NCBI RefSeq assembly: GCF_011603255.1
Contig: NZ_JAANCM010000002.1
Coordinates: forward strand, 518,333 to 582,332
Reading direction: 5' to 3'
DNA from: Ferranicluibacter rubi
GTDB taxonomy: Bacteria > Pseudomonadota > Alphaproteobacteria > Rhizobiales > Rhizobiaceae
Length of the DNA stretch: 64,000 nucleotides
The position numbers and the translations under genes are program-made. Positions 8,224 through 16,871 of the stretch are shown piece after piece (position 1 is the first letter of the stretch; each line of letters starts with the position of its first letter). The notes under the pieces were generated by a model. That model was not told where the DNA came from and did no database searches. It saw only the letters and a list, made by a program, of their open reading frames with translations.

Positions 8224-9117
8224 TTATTGCGCTGGCTTGCCATTGTCGGTATCCGCAATCCGCGTGCGCGTCCGGCCCGCGAGATCCTGAATGAACTGCC
8301 AGGCCACACGACCGGACCGCCCGCCGCGCGTCGTGCTCCATTCGAGTGACTGCGCATGCAGCTCTTCCCGGTAGATCGCGATGGCGAAATGCCGGGCATA
8401 GGCGTCGATCATCGCGAGATAATCCTCCTGGCTGCACTTGTAGAAGCCGAGCCACAGACCGAATCGATCCGACAGGGAGACTTTCTCCTCCACCGCCTCC
8501 GAAGGGTTGATCGCCGTCGAGCGCTCGTTTTCCATCATGTCGCGGGGCAGGAGGTGGCGGCGGTTCGAGGTTGCGTAGAGGAGCACATTGCCCGGACGCC
8601 CTTCGATGCCGCCGTCCAGCACGGCTTTCAGCGATTTGTACGAGGTGTCGTCATGATCGAACGACAGGTCGTCGCAAAAGACGATGAAGGGAACGGATGC
8701 CGCCTTTAGGATCTCCATGAGCTGCGGCAGGGTAGCGATATCCTCGCGGTGCACCTCGACCAGCTTGAGCGGAACGCCCGTCCGCTGGAGGACGGCGGCG
8801 TGCACGGACTTCACGAGCGACGACTTGCCCATGCCGCGCGCACCCCAGAGAAGCACGTTGTTTGCCGGAAAACCTTCTGCAAAGCGCAGCGTGTTGTCGA
8901 GAAGGATATCGCGCACATGATCGACGCTCTGGATGAGGGAGAGATCGATCCGGTTCGGCCGCGCGACGGGCTGCAGATGGGCCCGCGCCGGCGCCCAGAC
9001 GAAGCATTCCGCGGCGTCGAGATCGTTGACCGCAGGGGCAGGGCCCGCAATACGCTCCACCGCTGCAGACAGTCGGCGAACCTCGTCCATCAGCCGTTCG
9101 AGTGTCGCTTCGCTCAT
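8224..9117 (-). CDS. DUF815-family AAA+ ATP-binding protein
   Basis: Cytoplasmic P-loop ATPase of unknown substrate, conserved in alphaproteobacteria. The 297-residue protein has a helical N terminus, Walker A GARGMGKSS (about residue 105), a Walker B-like stretch FIVFCDDLSFD, and sensor region LLYATSNRRHLLP. The arginine-rich segment after MMENERS fits the DUF815 family. A strong GGAGGAG ribosome binding site precedes the ATG. It is divergent from yajC with a 244-base gap, and the lipoprotein-DUF815-yajC order is common in rhizobia. The function is unproven. Confidence 0.88.
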   Translation of the reverse strand: MSEATLERLMDEVRRLSAAVERIAGPAPAVNDLDAAECFVWAPARAHLQPVARPNRIDLSLIQSVDHVRDILLDNTLRFAEGFPANNVLLWGARGMGKSSLVKSVHAAVLQRTGVPLKLVEVHREDIATLPQLMEILKAASVPFIVFCDDLSFDHDDTSYKSLKAVLDGGIEGRPGNVLLYATSNRRHLLPRDMMENERSTAINPSEAVEEKVSLSDRFGLWLGFYKCSQEDYLAMIDAYARHFAIAIYREELHAQSLEWSTTRGGRSGRVAWQFIQDLAGRTRTRIADTDNGKPAQ

Positions 9118-9361
9118 GTCGGTCTCCTCCGGTCCGCTGTGCCTTGAGGTGCGCTTGCACCTGATCCGGCTGCGCTAACACGCGTCTTGATCTGGGGAAA
9201 GGTCACTTGGCGGCCGAAAAGTCCTTCTGCGCCGGGATAAACTATGCGAGAGGCAGGGTTCGGCGCGTTGCAATCGCAGCGGCCATTCTTATAGTGCGGC
9301 CATTCCGCGAAAGGGCGTTCCGCCCATCCGGCCGCAATTGTTGTTATTTGAGGAGTGATCG

Positions 9362-9697
9362 ATGTTCATTACGGAAGCTTTCGCGCAGACGCCAGGTGCA
9401 ACCGGCGCCGGCAGCGCGGACATTCTCATGTCCATCCTGCCGTTCCTGCTGATCTTCGTCGTGATGTACTTCCTGATCATCCGTCCGCAGCGCACGGCGC
9501 TGAAGCGTCGCGAGGAACTGCTGAAGAACATCCGCCGCGGCGATCAGGTCGTCACCGGCGGTGGCATTGTCGGCAAGGTCACGAAGGTCATCGACGACGG
9601 TGAGCTCGAAGTGGAAATTGCTGACGGCATCAAGATTCGTGTGGTACGCAGTGGTGTGACCGAAGTCCGCGTCAAGGGCGAACCCGTAAAGGAATAA
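9362..9697 (+). CDS. yajC: Preprotein translocase subunit YajC
   Basis: Small inner-membrane accessory of the SecDF complex. The 111-residue protein has one membrane helix (ILMSILPFLLIFVVMYFLII) followed by the family signature RPQRTALKRREELL and a beta-rich cytoplasmic domain with GDQVVTGGGIVGKV. AGGAG lies 7 bases before the ATG. It is followed by secDF after 59 bases, the usual operon. Confidence 0.96.
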   Translation: MFITEAFAQTPGATGAGSADILMSILPFLLIFVVMYFLIIRPQRTALKRREELLKNIRRGDQVVTGGGIVGKVTKVIDDGELEVEIADGIKIRVVRSGVTEVRVKGEPVKE

Positions 9698-9756
9698 CGG
9701 GCCGCTGCGGCAAAGACGACGATCCGATCGATCCACTGCGAAGCGCCGGGAGCGTC

Positions 9757-12285
9757 ATGCCGCAAACCTCACGCTGGGGAACTGTCCTCGTCTGGCTCGT
9801 CGTTCTCGCGAGTCTCGTCGTGGCCCTGCCGAACGTGCTGCCACGTTCGCTTCTCGATAGCCTGCCGGACTGGGTTCCAGCCCGCCAGGTTGCGCTCGGG
9901 CTCGATCTTTCCGGCGGCTCGCGCATCGTGCTCAAGGTCGAGCGCGACGATGTGGCCAGGACCCGGCTGCAGGCCGCGACGGACGCCGTCGCGGCGCAAT
10001 TGCGCAATGCCAATCTCGCCTATACCGATCTTTCGGGCACCGGCGAGGAGGTCACCTTCTCCCTTCAGGATGCCGCCCAGGCAGCGACGCTGCCGCAGGT
10101 CCTGGCGCCGTTGACCGGCGTGGTCGATCGCGGTCGCGGCGGCAAGGCCGTCAGCGAGTTGCGTTTCGTCGGCACCACCGATGGCCAATCGCAACTGGTC
10201 CTGACGCCGGAAGGCGTCGATGCGCGTCTCGCCGACGCGGTTGCCGACAGCATCGGCGTTCTCGAGCGACGCCTCGTCGAGCTCGGCGTCGTTGCGCCGC
10301 GGTTGGGGCGCCAGGGTGCCGACCGGATCGTGGTGCAGGTTCCCGGTCTCTATGATTCCGAGCAGCTGAAGACCGTTCTGGGGCAGGGCGGCGCATTCTC
10401 GTTCCGCATCGTCGATATGTCCACGACCGTCGAGCAGGCCGTGACCGGTTCGCCGCCGGCAGGCTCTGAGGTTCTCTATTCGGCGGAAGATCCACCGGTT
10501 GCCACGCTCGTACGGCGCCAGCCGGCGGTAACGACAGCCGATATCGCGGATGCCACGGCCACGACGGACACGCAGAACGGCGCTCCGGTGGTCGATCTGG
10601 TCTTTACCGAAGACGGTGCACGGCGATTCACCGAGGCGACCAAAGCGGTTGCCGGTACCACCATGGCCGTCGTTCTCGACGGCTCGGTCATTGCCACCCC
10701 TCTCATTCGCGAAGCCGTGACCGACGGCCGCATGCGGGTCGTTGCCGACATGACGCCGGAGGGCGCTCAGGATCTGGCGCTGGTCCTGCGCGCCGGCGCC
10801 CTGCCGGCCTCTATCTCCGTTGCCGAGGAGCGCACCATCGGCGCCGGCCGCGGTTCCGATAGCATCGAGTCCATGCTGATCGCCGGCGCCATCGGCACGG
10901 TCATCATCATCGCCTTCATGGTCGGCTTCTACGGACGCTTCGGCGTCGTCGCCAGCATTGCCGTCGTCCTCAACGTCGTGATGATCGTCGCCGTCCTCAC
11001 CGCAACCGGCCTGCCGCTGACGCTTCCGGGGCTCGCCGGCATCGTGCTGACGATCGGCATGGCAGTGGATTCCAACGTGCTGATCTTCGAGCGGTTTCGC
11101 GAAGAGGCGGCCGCCGGCCGCGATTTCCGTCAGGCGATCCAGCTCGGCTTCGCCCGCGCCTTCGGCGCCATCGTGGATGCGAATATCACCACGCTGATCG
11201 CCGCGATCATTCTTCTCTATCTCGGCAGCGGCTCCATTCGCGGCTTCGCCGTCACGCTCGCCATCGGTATCGTCACGACGCTCTTCACAGCCTTTACGCT
11301 CACCCGCGTGATGCTGGAGGCGTGGCAGCGTCGGCGCCCGCGCAAGCGCCTGCCGCGGGGCATCAAGACCGCGATGTTCGATCACCTCTCGTTCCGCTTC
11401 ATGGCAGCGCGCCGCTACGTCTTCTCCGTCACGGCCGCGCTGTCTATTCTCACCGTCGTGCTGTTCGGCCTGTTCGGTATCAATCTCGGTATCGATTTCT
11501 CCGGCGGTTCGGTCATCGAGGTCCAGGCCCGCGAGGGCAACGCCAATATTGGGGATATCCGCGCACGGCTCGACCAGCTCAATCTCGGCGACATCTCGGT
11601 CGAGCCTTATGGTTCGCCCCGCGATGCCGTCATTCGCGTCCAGTCGCGCGATGGCGGGGAGAATGCCGAGCAGACTGCGGTCATCCTGATCCGCGATGAG
11701 CTGGACAGCGCCTACGAGCTTCGCCGTGTCGAGGTCGTCGGTCCGACGGTGTCAGAAACCCTGACCCGCTCCGCCACCATCGGCGTCGCAATCTCCCTGC
11801 TCGGTATCCTTCTCTACATCTGGGCGCGATATGAGTGGCAGTTCGCGGCCGGCGCCATCGTTGCAACGCTGCACGATGTCATCCTGACGATGGGACTTTT
11901 CGTCGTCACCGGTATGGAGTTCAACCTCACCAGCGTCGCGGCGCTGCTGACCATCGTCGGCTATTCGCTGAACGACACGGTCATCGTCTATGATCGCATC
12001 CGCGAGAATCTCAATCGCTTCCCGCGCATGCCCCTGCCGATCCTGATCGATACCGCCATCAACCAGACGCTGTCGCGCACCGTGCTGACGGGCGCGACGA
12101 CGCTGCTGGCTCTGGCGGCGCTCAGCCTCTTCGGCAGCGACACGATCCGGCCGTTTGCCGTCGTCCTGATGTTCGGGGTGGCCGTGGCGACCTTCTCCTC
12201 CATCTATGTCGCTGGGCCGGTGCTCATCCTCTTCCGGCTGAAGCGTGCCCGCGCCCGGGCGCGCGACATGCAGGGAGCAGCGTGA
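9757..12285 (+). CDS. secDF: Fused protein translocase subunit SecDF
   Basis: Proton-driven membrane component that assists Sec-dependent export. The 842-residue chain joins SecD and SecF. The SecD half starts with a membrane helix (about residues 8-26), then GLDLSGGSRIVL, a large periplasmic domain and a five-helix bundle (about residues 370-520) with AVDSNVLIFERFREE. The SecF half begins near residue 545 with a helix, GIDFSGGSVIEV, then the second bundle ending with GYSLNDTVIVYDRIREN. Fusion is usual in rhizobia. The stop overlaps the next start by 4 bases, linking the following gene translationally. Confidence 0.96.
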   Translation: MPQTSRWGTVLVWLVVLASLVVALPNVLPRSLLDSLPDWVPARQVALGLDLSGGSRIVLKVERDDVARTRLQAATDAVAAQLRNANLAYTDLSGTGEEVTFSLQDAAQAATLPQVLAPLTGVVDRGRGGKAVSELRFVGTTDGQSQLVLTPEGVDARLADAVADSIGVLERRLVELGVVAPRLGRQGADRIVVQVPGLYDSEQLKTVLGQGGAFSFRIVDMSTTVEQAVTGSPPAGSEVLYSAEDPPVATLVRRQPAVTTADIADATATTDTQNGAPVVDLVFTEDGARRFTEATKAVAGTTMAVVLDGSVIATPLIREAVTDGRMRVVADMTPEGAQDLALVLRAGALPASISVAEERTIGAGRGSDSIESMLIAGAIGTVIIIAFMVGFYGRFGVVASIAVVLNVVMIVAVLTATGLPLTLPGLAGIVLTIGMAVDSNVLIFERFREEAAAGRDFRQAIQLGFARAFGAIVDANITTLIAAIILLYLGSGSIRGFAVTLAIGIVTTLFTAFTLTRVMLEAWQRRRPRKRLPRGIKTAMFDHLSFRFMAARRYVFSVTAALSILTVVLFGLFGINLGIDFSGGSVIEVQAREGNANIGDIRARLDQLNLGDISVEPYGSPRDAVIRVQSRDGGENAEQTAVILIRDELDSAYELRRVEVVGPTVSETLTRSATIGVAISLLGILLYIWARYEWQFAAGAIVATLHDVILTMGLFVVTGMEFNLTSVAALLTIVGYSLNDTVIVYDRIRENLNRFPRMPLPILIDTAINQTLSRTVLTGATTLLALAALSLFGSDTIRPFAVVLMFGVAVATFSSIYVAGPVLILFRLKRARARARDMQGAA

Positions 12286-12671
12286 TGCGCCGACCGATCG
12301 AAGTTCGCAATGCCCATTTTCCCGGCCGCGCGCCCATCGACGCCTACGGCAATGGCGGTTTCCGCTTTGCCGGCATGTCGCATCGCGGCTCGCTCCTGCT
12401 GCTTCCCTCGGGAATCTATGGCTGGGAGAGGCAAGAAGGAGAGCCACTGACCGCTGCCGATTTCGATCGCGTGATCGCCGAGGCCGGCGACATCGAAGTC
12501 ATCCTTGTCGGAACCGGCGCCAACATCCGGCCGCTTGCGGGCGACGTGAAAACGGCCTTCCGCAGTCGATCCATCTCATCGGATCCGATGAGCACGGGTG
12601 CCGCAGTTCGGACCTACAACATCATGCTGGCCGAAGAGCGCAACGTTGCCGCCGCTCTCATCGCCGTGTGA
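12282..12671 (+). CDS. Mth938-like (DUF498) protein, NDUFAF3-related
   Basis: A 129-residue protein of the Mth938/DUF498 fold. The seen features are the GNGGFRFAGMSHRGSLLLLP region, GIYGWE, and the ILVGTGANIRPL segment, all typical of the family that includes the mitochondrial complex I assembly factor NDUFAF3. It overlaps secDF by 4 bases (ATGA) and precedes an NDUFAF6-like gene by 15 bases. Its role in bacteria is not established; a part in assembling respiratory complex I at the membrane is inferred from the eukaryotic homologue and the neighbourhood. Confidence 0.85.
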   Translation: MMRRPIEVRNAHFPGRAPIDAYGNGGFRFAGMSHRGSLLLLPSGIYGWERQEGEPLTAADFDRVIAEAGDIEVILVGTGANIRPLAGDVKTAFRSRSISSDPMSTGAAVRTYNIMLAEERNVAAALIAV

Positions 12672-12685
12672 CGTGAACGATTCCC

Positions 12686-13564
12686 ATGTCCGATACATCA
12701 ACGCCTGACACTGCACCCGGCATGCCCGATTTTTCAGCGAGCCTCGCAGCACTCCGCGAAAGCGACCGCGACCGCTATCTTGCCTGTTTGTTGGCGCCCT
12801 CGGAAAAACGGGGGCCTTTGGCTGCACTCTACGCGTTCCATGCCGAGATCGCCCGCGTCCGCGATGTCGTGCGTGAGCCGCTTCCCGGCGAAATCCGCCT
12901 GCAATGGTGGCGCGATGCGTTGGAGGATACGACCGGTTCCAAGGCCGATGGCAATCCGCTCGCCGAAGCGCTGCTGCACGCCATCCGCGACGCGCATCTG
13001 CCGATCGGCGTGCTGCTCGACATGATCGACGCTCGCGTATTCGATCTTTATGACGACCCGATGGAAAGCCGGAGCGCACTGGAAGGCTATGCCGGCGAAA
13101 CCGCCTCGGCCCTAATCCAGCTCGCCTGCCTCATCCTCGATCCGGAAACCGCGCGCGGCTCGGCCGATGCCGCCGGCCATGCGGGCGTCGCCCAGACGAT
13201 TGCCGGGCTCCTGATGCTCGGCCCCATTCACCGACAGCGCGGCCAAGTCTATTTCCCCGCCGACCTTCTGACAGCCACCGGGCTCGACCGGACATCTTTC
13301 CTGAATGGTGCGGATCGTGCGGCCGTCACACGGGCGGTGCACGCTTTGGCCGGGCTCGGGCGGGAGCACCTGGGCAAGGCGCGGGCGGCATCGCCATCCA
13401 TCTCGCGGCAGAATCGGCCCGCCTTCGCGACCGTAGCCCTTGCCGAAAAGGTTTTCGCGCGTGCAGAGAAGACGGGCGCCGATATTTTCGACCATTCCAT
13501 CGTTCCACCGCAATGGCGGAGGCAATGGTGGATGTGGCGCGCAGCTCAAAGTGGTCGCTGGTAG
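12686..13564 (+). CDS. Squalene/phytoene synthase-family protein, NDUFAF6-like
   Basis: A 292-residue member of the isoprenoid synthase fold. The region RYLACLLAPSEKRGPLAALY, then AFHAEIARVRDVV and IRLQWWRDALED, resembles mitochondrial NDUFAF6 more than carotenoid enzymes. The first catalytic Asp-rich motif (DDxxD type) is absent: the position reads RVRDVVRE. The segment QTIAGLLMLGPIHRQRGQVY with FPADLL also fits NDUFAF6. It directly follows the NDUFAF3-like gene. A role in complex I assembly rather than terpene synthesis is inferred; phytoene or squalene synthesis cannot be formally excluded. Confidence 0.8.
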   Translation: MSDTSTPDTAPGMPDFSASLAALRESDRDRYLACLLAPSEKRGPLAALYAFHAEIARVRDVVREPLPGEIRLQWWRDALEDTTGSKADGNPLAEALLHAIRDAHLPIGVLLDMIDARVFDLYDDPMESRSALEGYAGETASALIQLACLILDPETARGSADAAGHAGVAQTIAGLLMLGPIHRQRGQVYFPADLLTATGLDRTSFLNGADRAAVTRAVHALAGLGREHLGKARAASPSISRQNRPAFATVALAEKVFARAEKTGADIFDHSIVPPQWRRQWWMWRAAQSGRW

Positions 13565-13705
13565 GTCTTGGCACATTCGCGCAAGCCACGCGCGCTACAG
13601 GAATCCTCCATCAGATTGCAGGAAATCGCCTCTGATTTGCGGCAAACGATAACATCGGGATGAAGCCGGTCCGTGATACGCCCGGCCGGAGAATGGAAAG
13701 ATGCG

Positions 13706-14119
13706 ATGATATCCTGGTTTGCCATCGTCGCATCGCTGTTTGCAGCGGCCTACATCTACCAGCGCATGAAGCGGCAGGAAGCCGAGGATCTGTCGGAACC
13801 GGACGAGGGACAGGCTATTCTCGATTTCGGCCGCGCCTTCCCGGATGAGGCGATCCGGGCCATTCATCCCACGGCCGACGGCCATGCTTTCTTCGTGAGA
13901 CTGCATGACGGCAAGGCGGGCATCGTGCTGTCGCAGGGGCGGCACTATCTCTGCCACCTGATCGTTCCGGGCAAGGTAAGGATCACCCACGCCCAAAGCG
14001 GCCGTGGCCTCGCTTTGTCGTTCAACGACACGGCGACCTTCGACGGAACCTACGAGTTTCCCAATGCCGAAACAGCCGCCGAGGTCTCTCTCTGGATCCT
14101 CGGCAGCTTCAGTTCCTGA
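13706..14119 (+). CDS. Hypothetical membrane-anchored protein, 137 residues
   Basis: No family recognised. The chosen ATG gives MISWFAIVASLFAAAYIYQR, a single N-terminal membrane helix, preceded by a GGAAAG ribosome binding site; a GTG at 13673 is an upstream alternative. The rest is a small soluble domain, probably beta-rich (residues 45-135), with segments ILDFGRAFPDEAIRAI and FFVRLHDGKAGIV. It is convergent with trmFO, whose stop is 20 bases away. Codon use matches the neighbours, so it is likely real. Confidence 0.7.
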   Translation: MISWFAIVASLFAAAYIYQRMKRQEAEDLSEPDEGQAILDFGRAFPDEAIRAIHPTADGHAFFVRLHDGKAGIVLSQGRHYLCHLIVPGKVRITHAQSGRGLALSFNDTATFDGTYEFPNAETAAEVSLWILGSFSS

Positions 14120-14139
14120 ACCAGACGGACAGGCCAGAC

Positions 14140-15573
14140 TCAGGCGGACTTAAGCAGTCCTTTCTCCTGCCCGAGCCAGGCGGCGCAGTCCGCAAGGGCT
14201 CTGTTCGCGACGAGGCCCTTCTTGACGATCGCCTTGTCCTTGCCGCGAAAGCGCTTCACGCCCTCCGGCTTGACGATGGCGCCGGGATCGAGCGGCGGAA
14301 ACAGGCCGAAATTGACGTTCATCGGCTGGAAGGAGCGCTTGCCCGGCTCTTCGTCCGAGACGATATGCCCACCCGTGATGTGACCGAGAAGTGCGCCGAA
14401 GGCCGTGGTCGGCGGCGGAAGATGCAGAGCCTCTCCCTTGCGCTCGGCTGCCGCGAACCGACCGGCGAGAAGCCCGATGCTGGCGCTCTCCACATAGCCT
14501 TCGCAGCCGGTGATCTGACCGGCAAAACGCAAGCCGGGACGCGATTTCAGTGTCAGGGAGTGATCGAGCAGAATGGGCGAGTTCAGATAGGTGTTGCGAT
14601 GCAGGCCGCCGAGGCGCGCGAACTCCGCCCGCTCCAAGCCAGGAATCATACGGATGATATCGGCCTGCGCGCCGTATTTCAGCTTCGTCTGGAAACCGAC
14701 CATGTTGTAGAGCGTGCCGAGCGCATTGTCCTGCCGCAGCTGCACGACGGCATAGGCCTTGACCGTCGGATTGTGCGCATTGGTAAGGCCCATCGGCTTC
14801 ATCGGGCCGTGGCGAAGCGTTTCGCGTCCGCGCTCCGCCATCACCTCGATCGGTAGGCAGCCGTCGAAATAGGGCGTTCCCTCCCATTCCTTGAAGCCGA
14901 TCCGGTCGCCGGCGATCAGCGCATCGACGAACGCATTGTATTGCGCCTCGTCCATGGGGCAGTTGATGTAGTCCTTGCCCGTGCCGCCGGGGCCGACCTT
15001 GTCGTAGCGTGACTGGAACCAGCAGACATCCATGTCGATCGTCTCGGTATGGATGATCGGCGCAATGGCGTCGAAGAAGGCAAGCGCGTCCGCACCCGTC
15101 TGCGCCTGGATCGCTTCCGCGAGGGCTGGTGCGGTCAGGGGCCCCGTGGCGATGATGGCGAGATCCCAGGCCTCGTGCGGAAGTGCGGAGACTTCCTCGC
15201 GGGTCAGCTCGATCAGCGGATGGTCGCTGATCGCCTGCGTGACGGCCGCCGAGAAACCTTCGCGATCGACCGCAAGCGCGCCGCCAGCCGGCACCTGATT
15301 GCGGTCGGCGCACGCCATGATCAGCGAGCCCGCCAGCCGCATCTCGGCATGCAGCACGCCGACGGCGTTGCTGGTGGCGTCGTCGGAGCGGAAGGAGTTG
15401 GAGCAGACCAGCTCGGCAAGATGATCCGTCTTGTGCGCCTCGGTTTCGCGCACGCCGCGCATCTCGTGCAGGATGACGGGAATACCCGACTGGGCGATCT
15501 GCCACGCGGCTTCGCTGCCGGCCAGGCCGCCGCCGATGACATGAATGGGGGAGTAGGAGCTGTGCTTCGTCAT
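14140..15573 (-). CDS. trmFO: Methylenetetrahydrofolate-tRNA-(uracil-5-)-methyltransferase TrmFO
   Basis: FAD- and folate-dependent enzyme forming ribothymidine at U54 of tRNAs. The 477-residue protein has the N-terminal FAD motif [19 protein letters not shown], then [16 protein letters not shown] with the conserved Cys, and the [25 protein letters not shown] central region. The C-terminal stretch [18 protein letters not shown] is also diagnostic. I chose the ATG at 15573 (MTKHSSYS); an in-frame start 60 bases upstream exists but adds a non-conserved leader. It stands alone, convergent with the preceding hypothetical gene. Confidence 0.95.
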   Translation of the reverse strand: MTKHSSYSPIHVIGGGLAGSEAAWQIAQSGIPVILHEMRGVRETEAHKTDHLAELVCSNSFRSDDATSNAVGVLHAEMRLAGSLIMACADRNQVPAGGALAVDREGFSAAVTQAISDHPLIELTREEVSALPHEAWDLAIIATGPLTAPALAEAIQAQTGADALAFFDAIAPIIHTETIDMDVCWFQSRYDKVGPGGTGKDYINCPMDEAQYNAFVDALIAGDRIGFKEWEGTPYFDGCLPIEVMAERGRETLRHGPMKPMGLTNAHNPTVKAYAVVQLRQDNALGTLYNMVGFQTKLKYGAQADIIRMIPGLERAEFARLGGLHRNTYLNSPILLDHSLTLKSRPGLRFAGQITGCEGYVESASIGLLAGRFAAAERKGEALHLPPPTTAFGALLGHITGGHIVSDEEPGKRSFQPMNVNFGLFPPLDPGAIVKPEGVKRFRGKDKAIVKKGLVANRALADCAAWLGQEKGLLKSA

Positions 15574-15660
15574 GGCGCGTTCATAGAGCAAAACGGATCG
15601 GCCCGGAAGGGTGGGCACGTCGCGGTGCCGCATCTCTGCGCGCGCCCCTCACAAACGAAA

Positions 15661-15683
15661 GCGGCGCCCCGAAGAGCGCCGCT
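15661..15683 (-). terminator. Rho-independent terminator of the first DUF1127 gene
   Basis: GCGGCGC/GCGCCGC stem with a 9-base loop followed, reading leftward, by TTTCGTTTGTGAG. The T-rich tail plus adjoining GC (15-mer at 15648-15662) recurs exactly behind the second DUF1127 gene. Confidence 0.75.
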
Positions 15684-15709
15684 GGCATACAGTCTCGAAA
15701 ATCCGCCGA

Positions 15710-15853
15710 TTAACGGTAGGAGCGCGATGCGATGTTGCGAATGTCGAAACGCGTGATGCCGATGTCGGACAGGGCGTGGTTCGACAGGTTGCCGAGTTCG
15801 GCAACGGTGCGGCGGTAGTTGATCCAGCTCTTGGCGATGCGAATGGGGTTCAT
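15710..15853 (-). CDS. DUF1127 micro-protein (47 residues)
   Basis: Small basic Arg-rich protein of the DUF1127 family, which in Rhodobacter includes an RNA-binding regulator of small RNAs. The translation contains SWINYRRTVAELGNLSNHAL and SDIGITRFDI, matching the family core (R..LxxLsdxxLxDIGixRxdI). It is 21 of 47 positions identical to the second DUF1127 protein about 440 bases away. Its own terminator follows. It is too short for many gene finders but is supported by the domain, the start and the terminator. Confidence 0.85.
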   Translation of the reverse strand: MNPIRIAKSWINYRRTVAELGNLSNHALSDIGITRFDIRNIASRSYR

Positions 15854-16091
15854 GGTCTTATCCTTCGGTATCATGGTGAGCGGCATGCATTTCAGCCATC
15901 TCGTTGACGCTGGTTATACGCCCATGGTTTGGGAAGGTGGAGTGCAAAGACTATGCATCTGCCATGCATTTGTGCAGATGCCTGCACATTTAGCGCGCAT
16001 CCAATCGGTCTGACCAATTTTGTAGCGGATCACTGACGGAACGCAGAACAGGGCGGAGAGGCGATGTCGAAACGCTGGATCTCACAAACGA

Positions 16092-16122
16092 AAGCGCCCT
16101 CCGGCAGGACCGAAGGGCGCTT
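16092..16122 (-). terminator. Rho-independent terminator of the second DUF1127 gene
   Basis: Stem AAGCGCCCT-C-CGG / CCG-A-AGGGCGCTT with a 5-base loop; the leftward tail TTTCGTTTGTGAG is the same as that behind the other DUF1127 gene (CTCACAAACGAAAGC at 16081-16095 on the plus strand). Confidence 0.8.
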
Positions 16123-16152
16123 GAATTTTCGAAGCCTTGCGGCTTATGTCGC

Positions 16153-16296
16153 TTAGCGAACAGCCTTGCGAGCGACGCTGAGAATCTCGCTGCGGCCGAT
16201 GCCGAGGTCGCTCAGTTCGCGATCGCTCATGCGGCCGAGTTCCGAAACGGTCTGACGATACTTGCGCCATGTGGAGAAAGAGCGGGTGATGTTCAT
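16153..16296 (-). CDS. DUF1127 micro-protein (47 residues), paralogue of 15710-15853
   Basis: Second DUF1127 protein: the sequence includes WRKYRQTVSELGRMSDREL and SDLGIGRSEI, a clear family core. It ends VARKAVR. A purine-rich AAAGGAAA sequence precedes the ATG. It has its own terminator, and both genes face the same way with about 300 bases between, so each is probably its own transcription unit derived from an old duplication. Role is unknown; RNA binding is suggested by the family. Confidence 0.85.
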   Translation of the reverse strand: MNITRSFSTWRKYRQTVSELGRMSDRELSDLGIGRSEILSVARKAVR

Positions 16297-16634
16297 ATCC
16301 GGTTTCCTTTTGGAAATGCCGGCATATCGCACCGGCGCGTTGTCATGACGCTGATATAGCCAATCAAATCGATTAGAGGCAGGGTGTTTGCTGCATCGCA
16401 CCCATGCGGCCCGCGCAAACCTCGCCAAGGGGAAGGAGCGGGAGGTGGCGACGAGGGCTCCGGAAGGAGAAGGTGATATCCCTGCGTGCGATCGCCGGAA
16501 AAACCGCATTTTCCCTTTGATCCCTAGGGAACGGGTGTTATAGAGACGCCGCGCTCGGGAAGGCCTGGACCCGGTTGCGGCAGGAATAGTATATCTCCCG
16601 CCCATCCGTAGAGACCAGGCAGCCGCTTCTGAAC
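16297..16634. other. Intergenic region, DUF1127 / tRNA-Leu
   Basis: About 340 bases without a convincing gene. It should hold the leftward promoter of the DUF1127 gene and the rightward promoter of tRNA-Leu. A possible tRNA promoter is TTTGAT-N16-TTATAG around 16517-16545, about 90 bases before the tRNA. I see nothing else I can support. Confidence 0.4.
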
Positions 16635-16719
<85 letters not shown>

Positions 16720-16871
16720 GATAGACGAATGGGTCGGTATAGATCCGGCGGCAGCGCTGTTTTGCTTGCAAAATGGCGTTCGATTTGCGTAAAGCCACTC
16801 CCGGCACCCGGATCGGCTCGCCTGAAGCATTCAATGGCAGAGCCCTGTCAACGTGAAATGAAGGTTGGAAC

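Noticed and set aside
9769..11385. A 538-codon open frame antisense to secDF
   Set aside because: Composition is His/Arg/Gly/Asp-rich, typical of antisense shadows, and secDF is clear on the other strand.
12686..13564. Carotenoid or hopanoid synthesis gene
   Set aside because: The first Asp-rich catalytic motif is absent, no partner isoprenoid genes are adjacent, and resemblance to NDUFAF6 is stronger.
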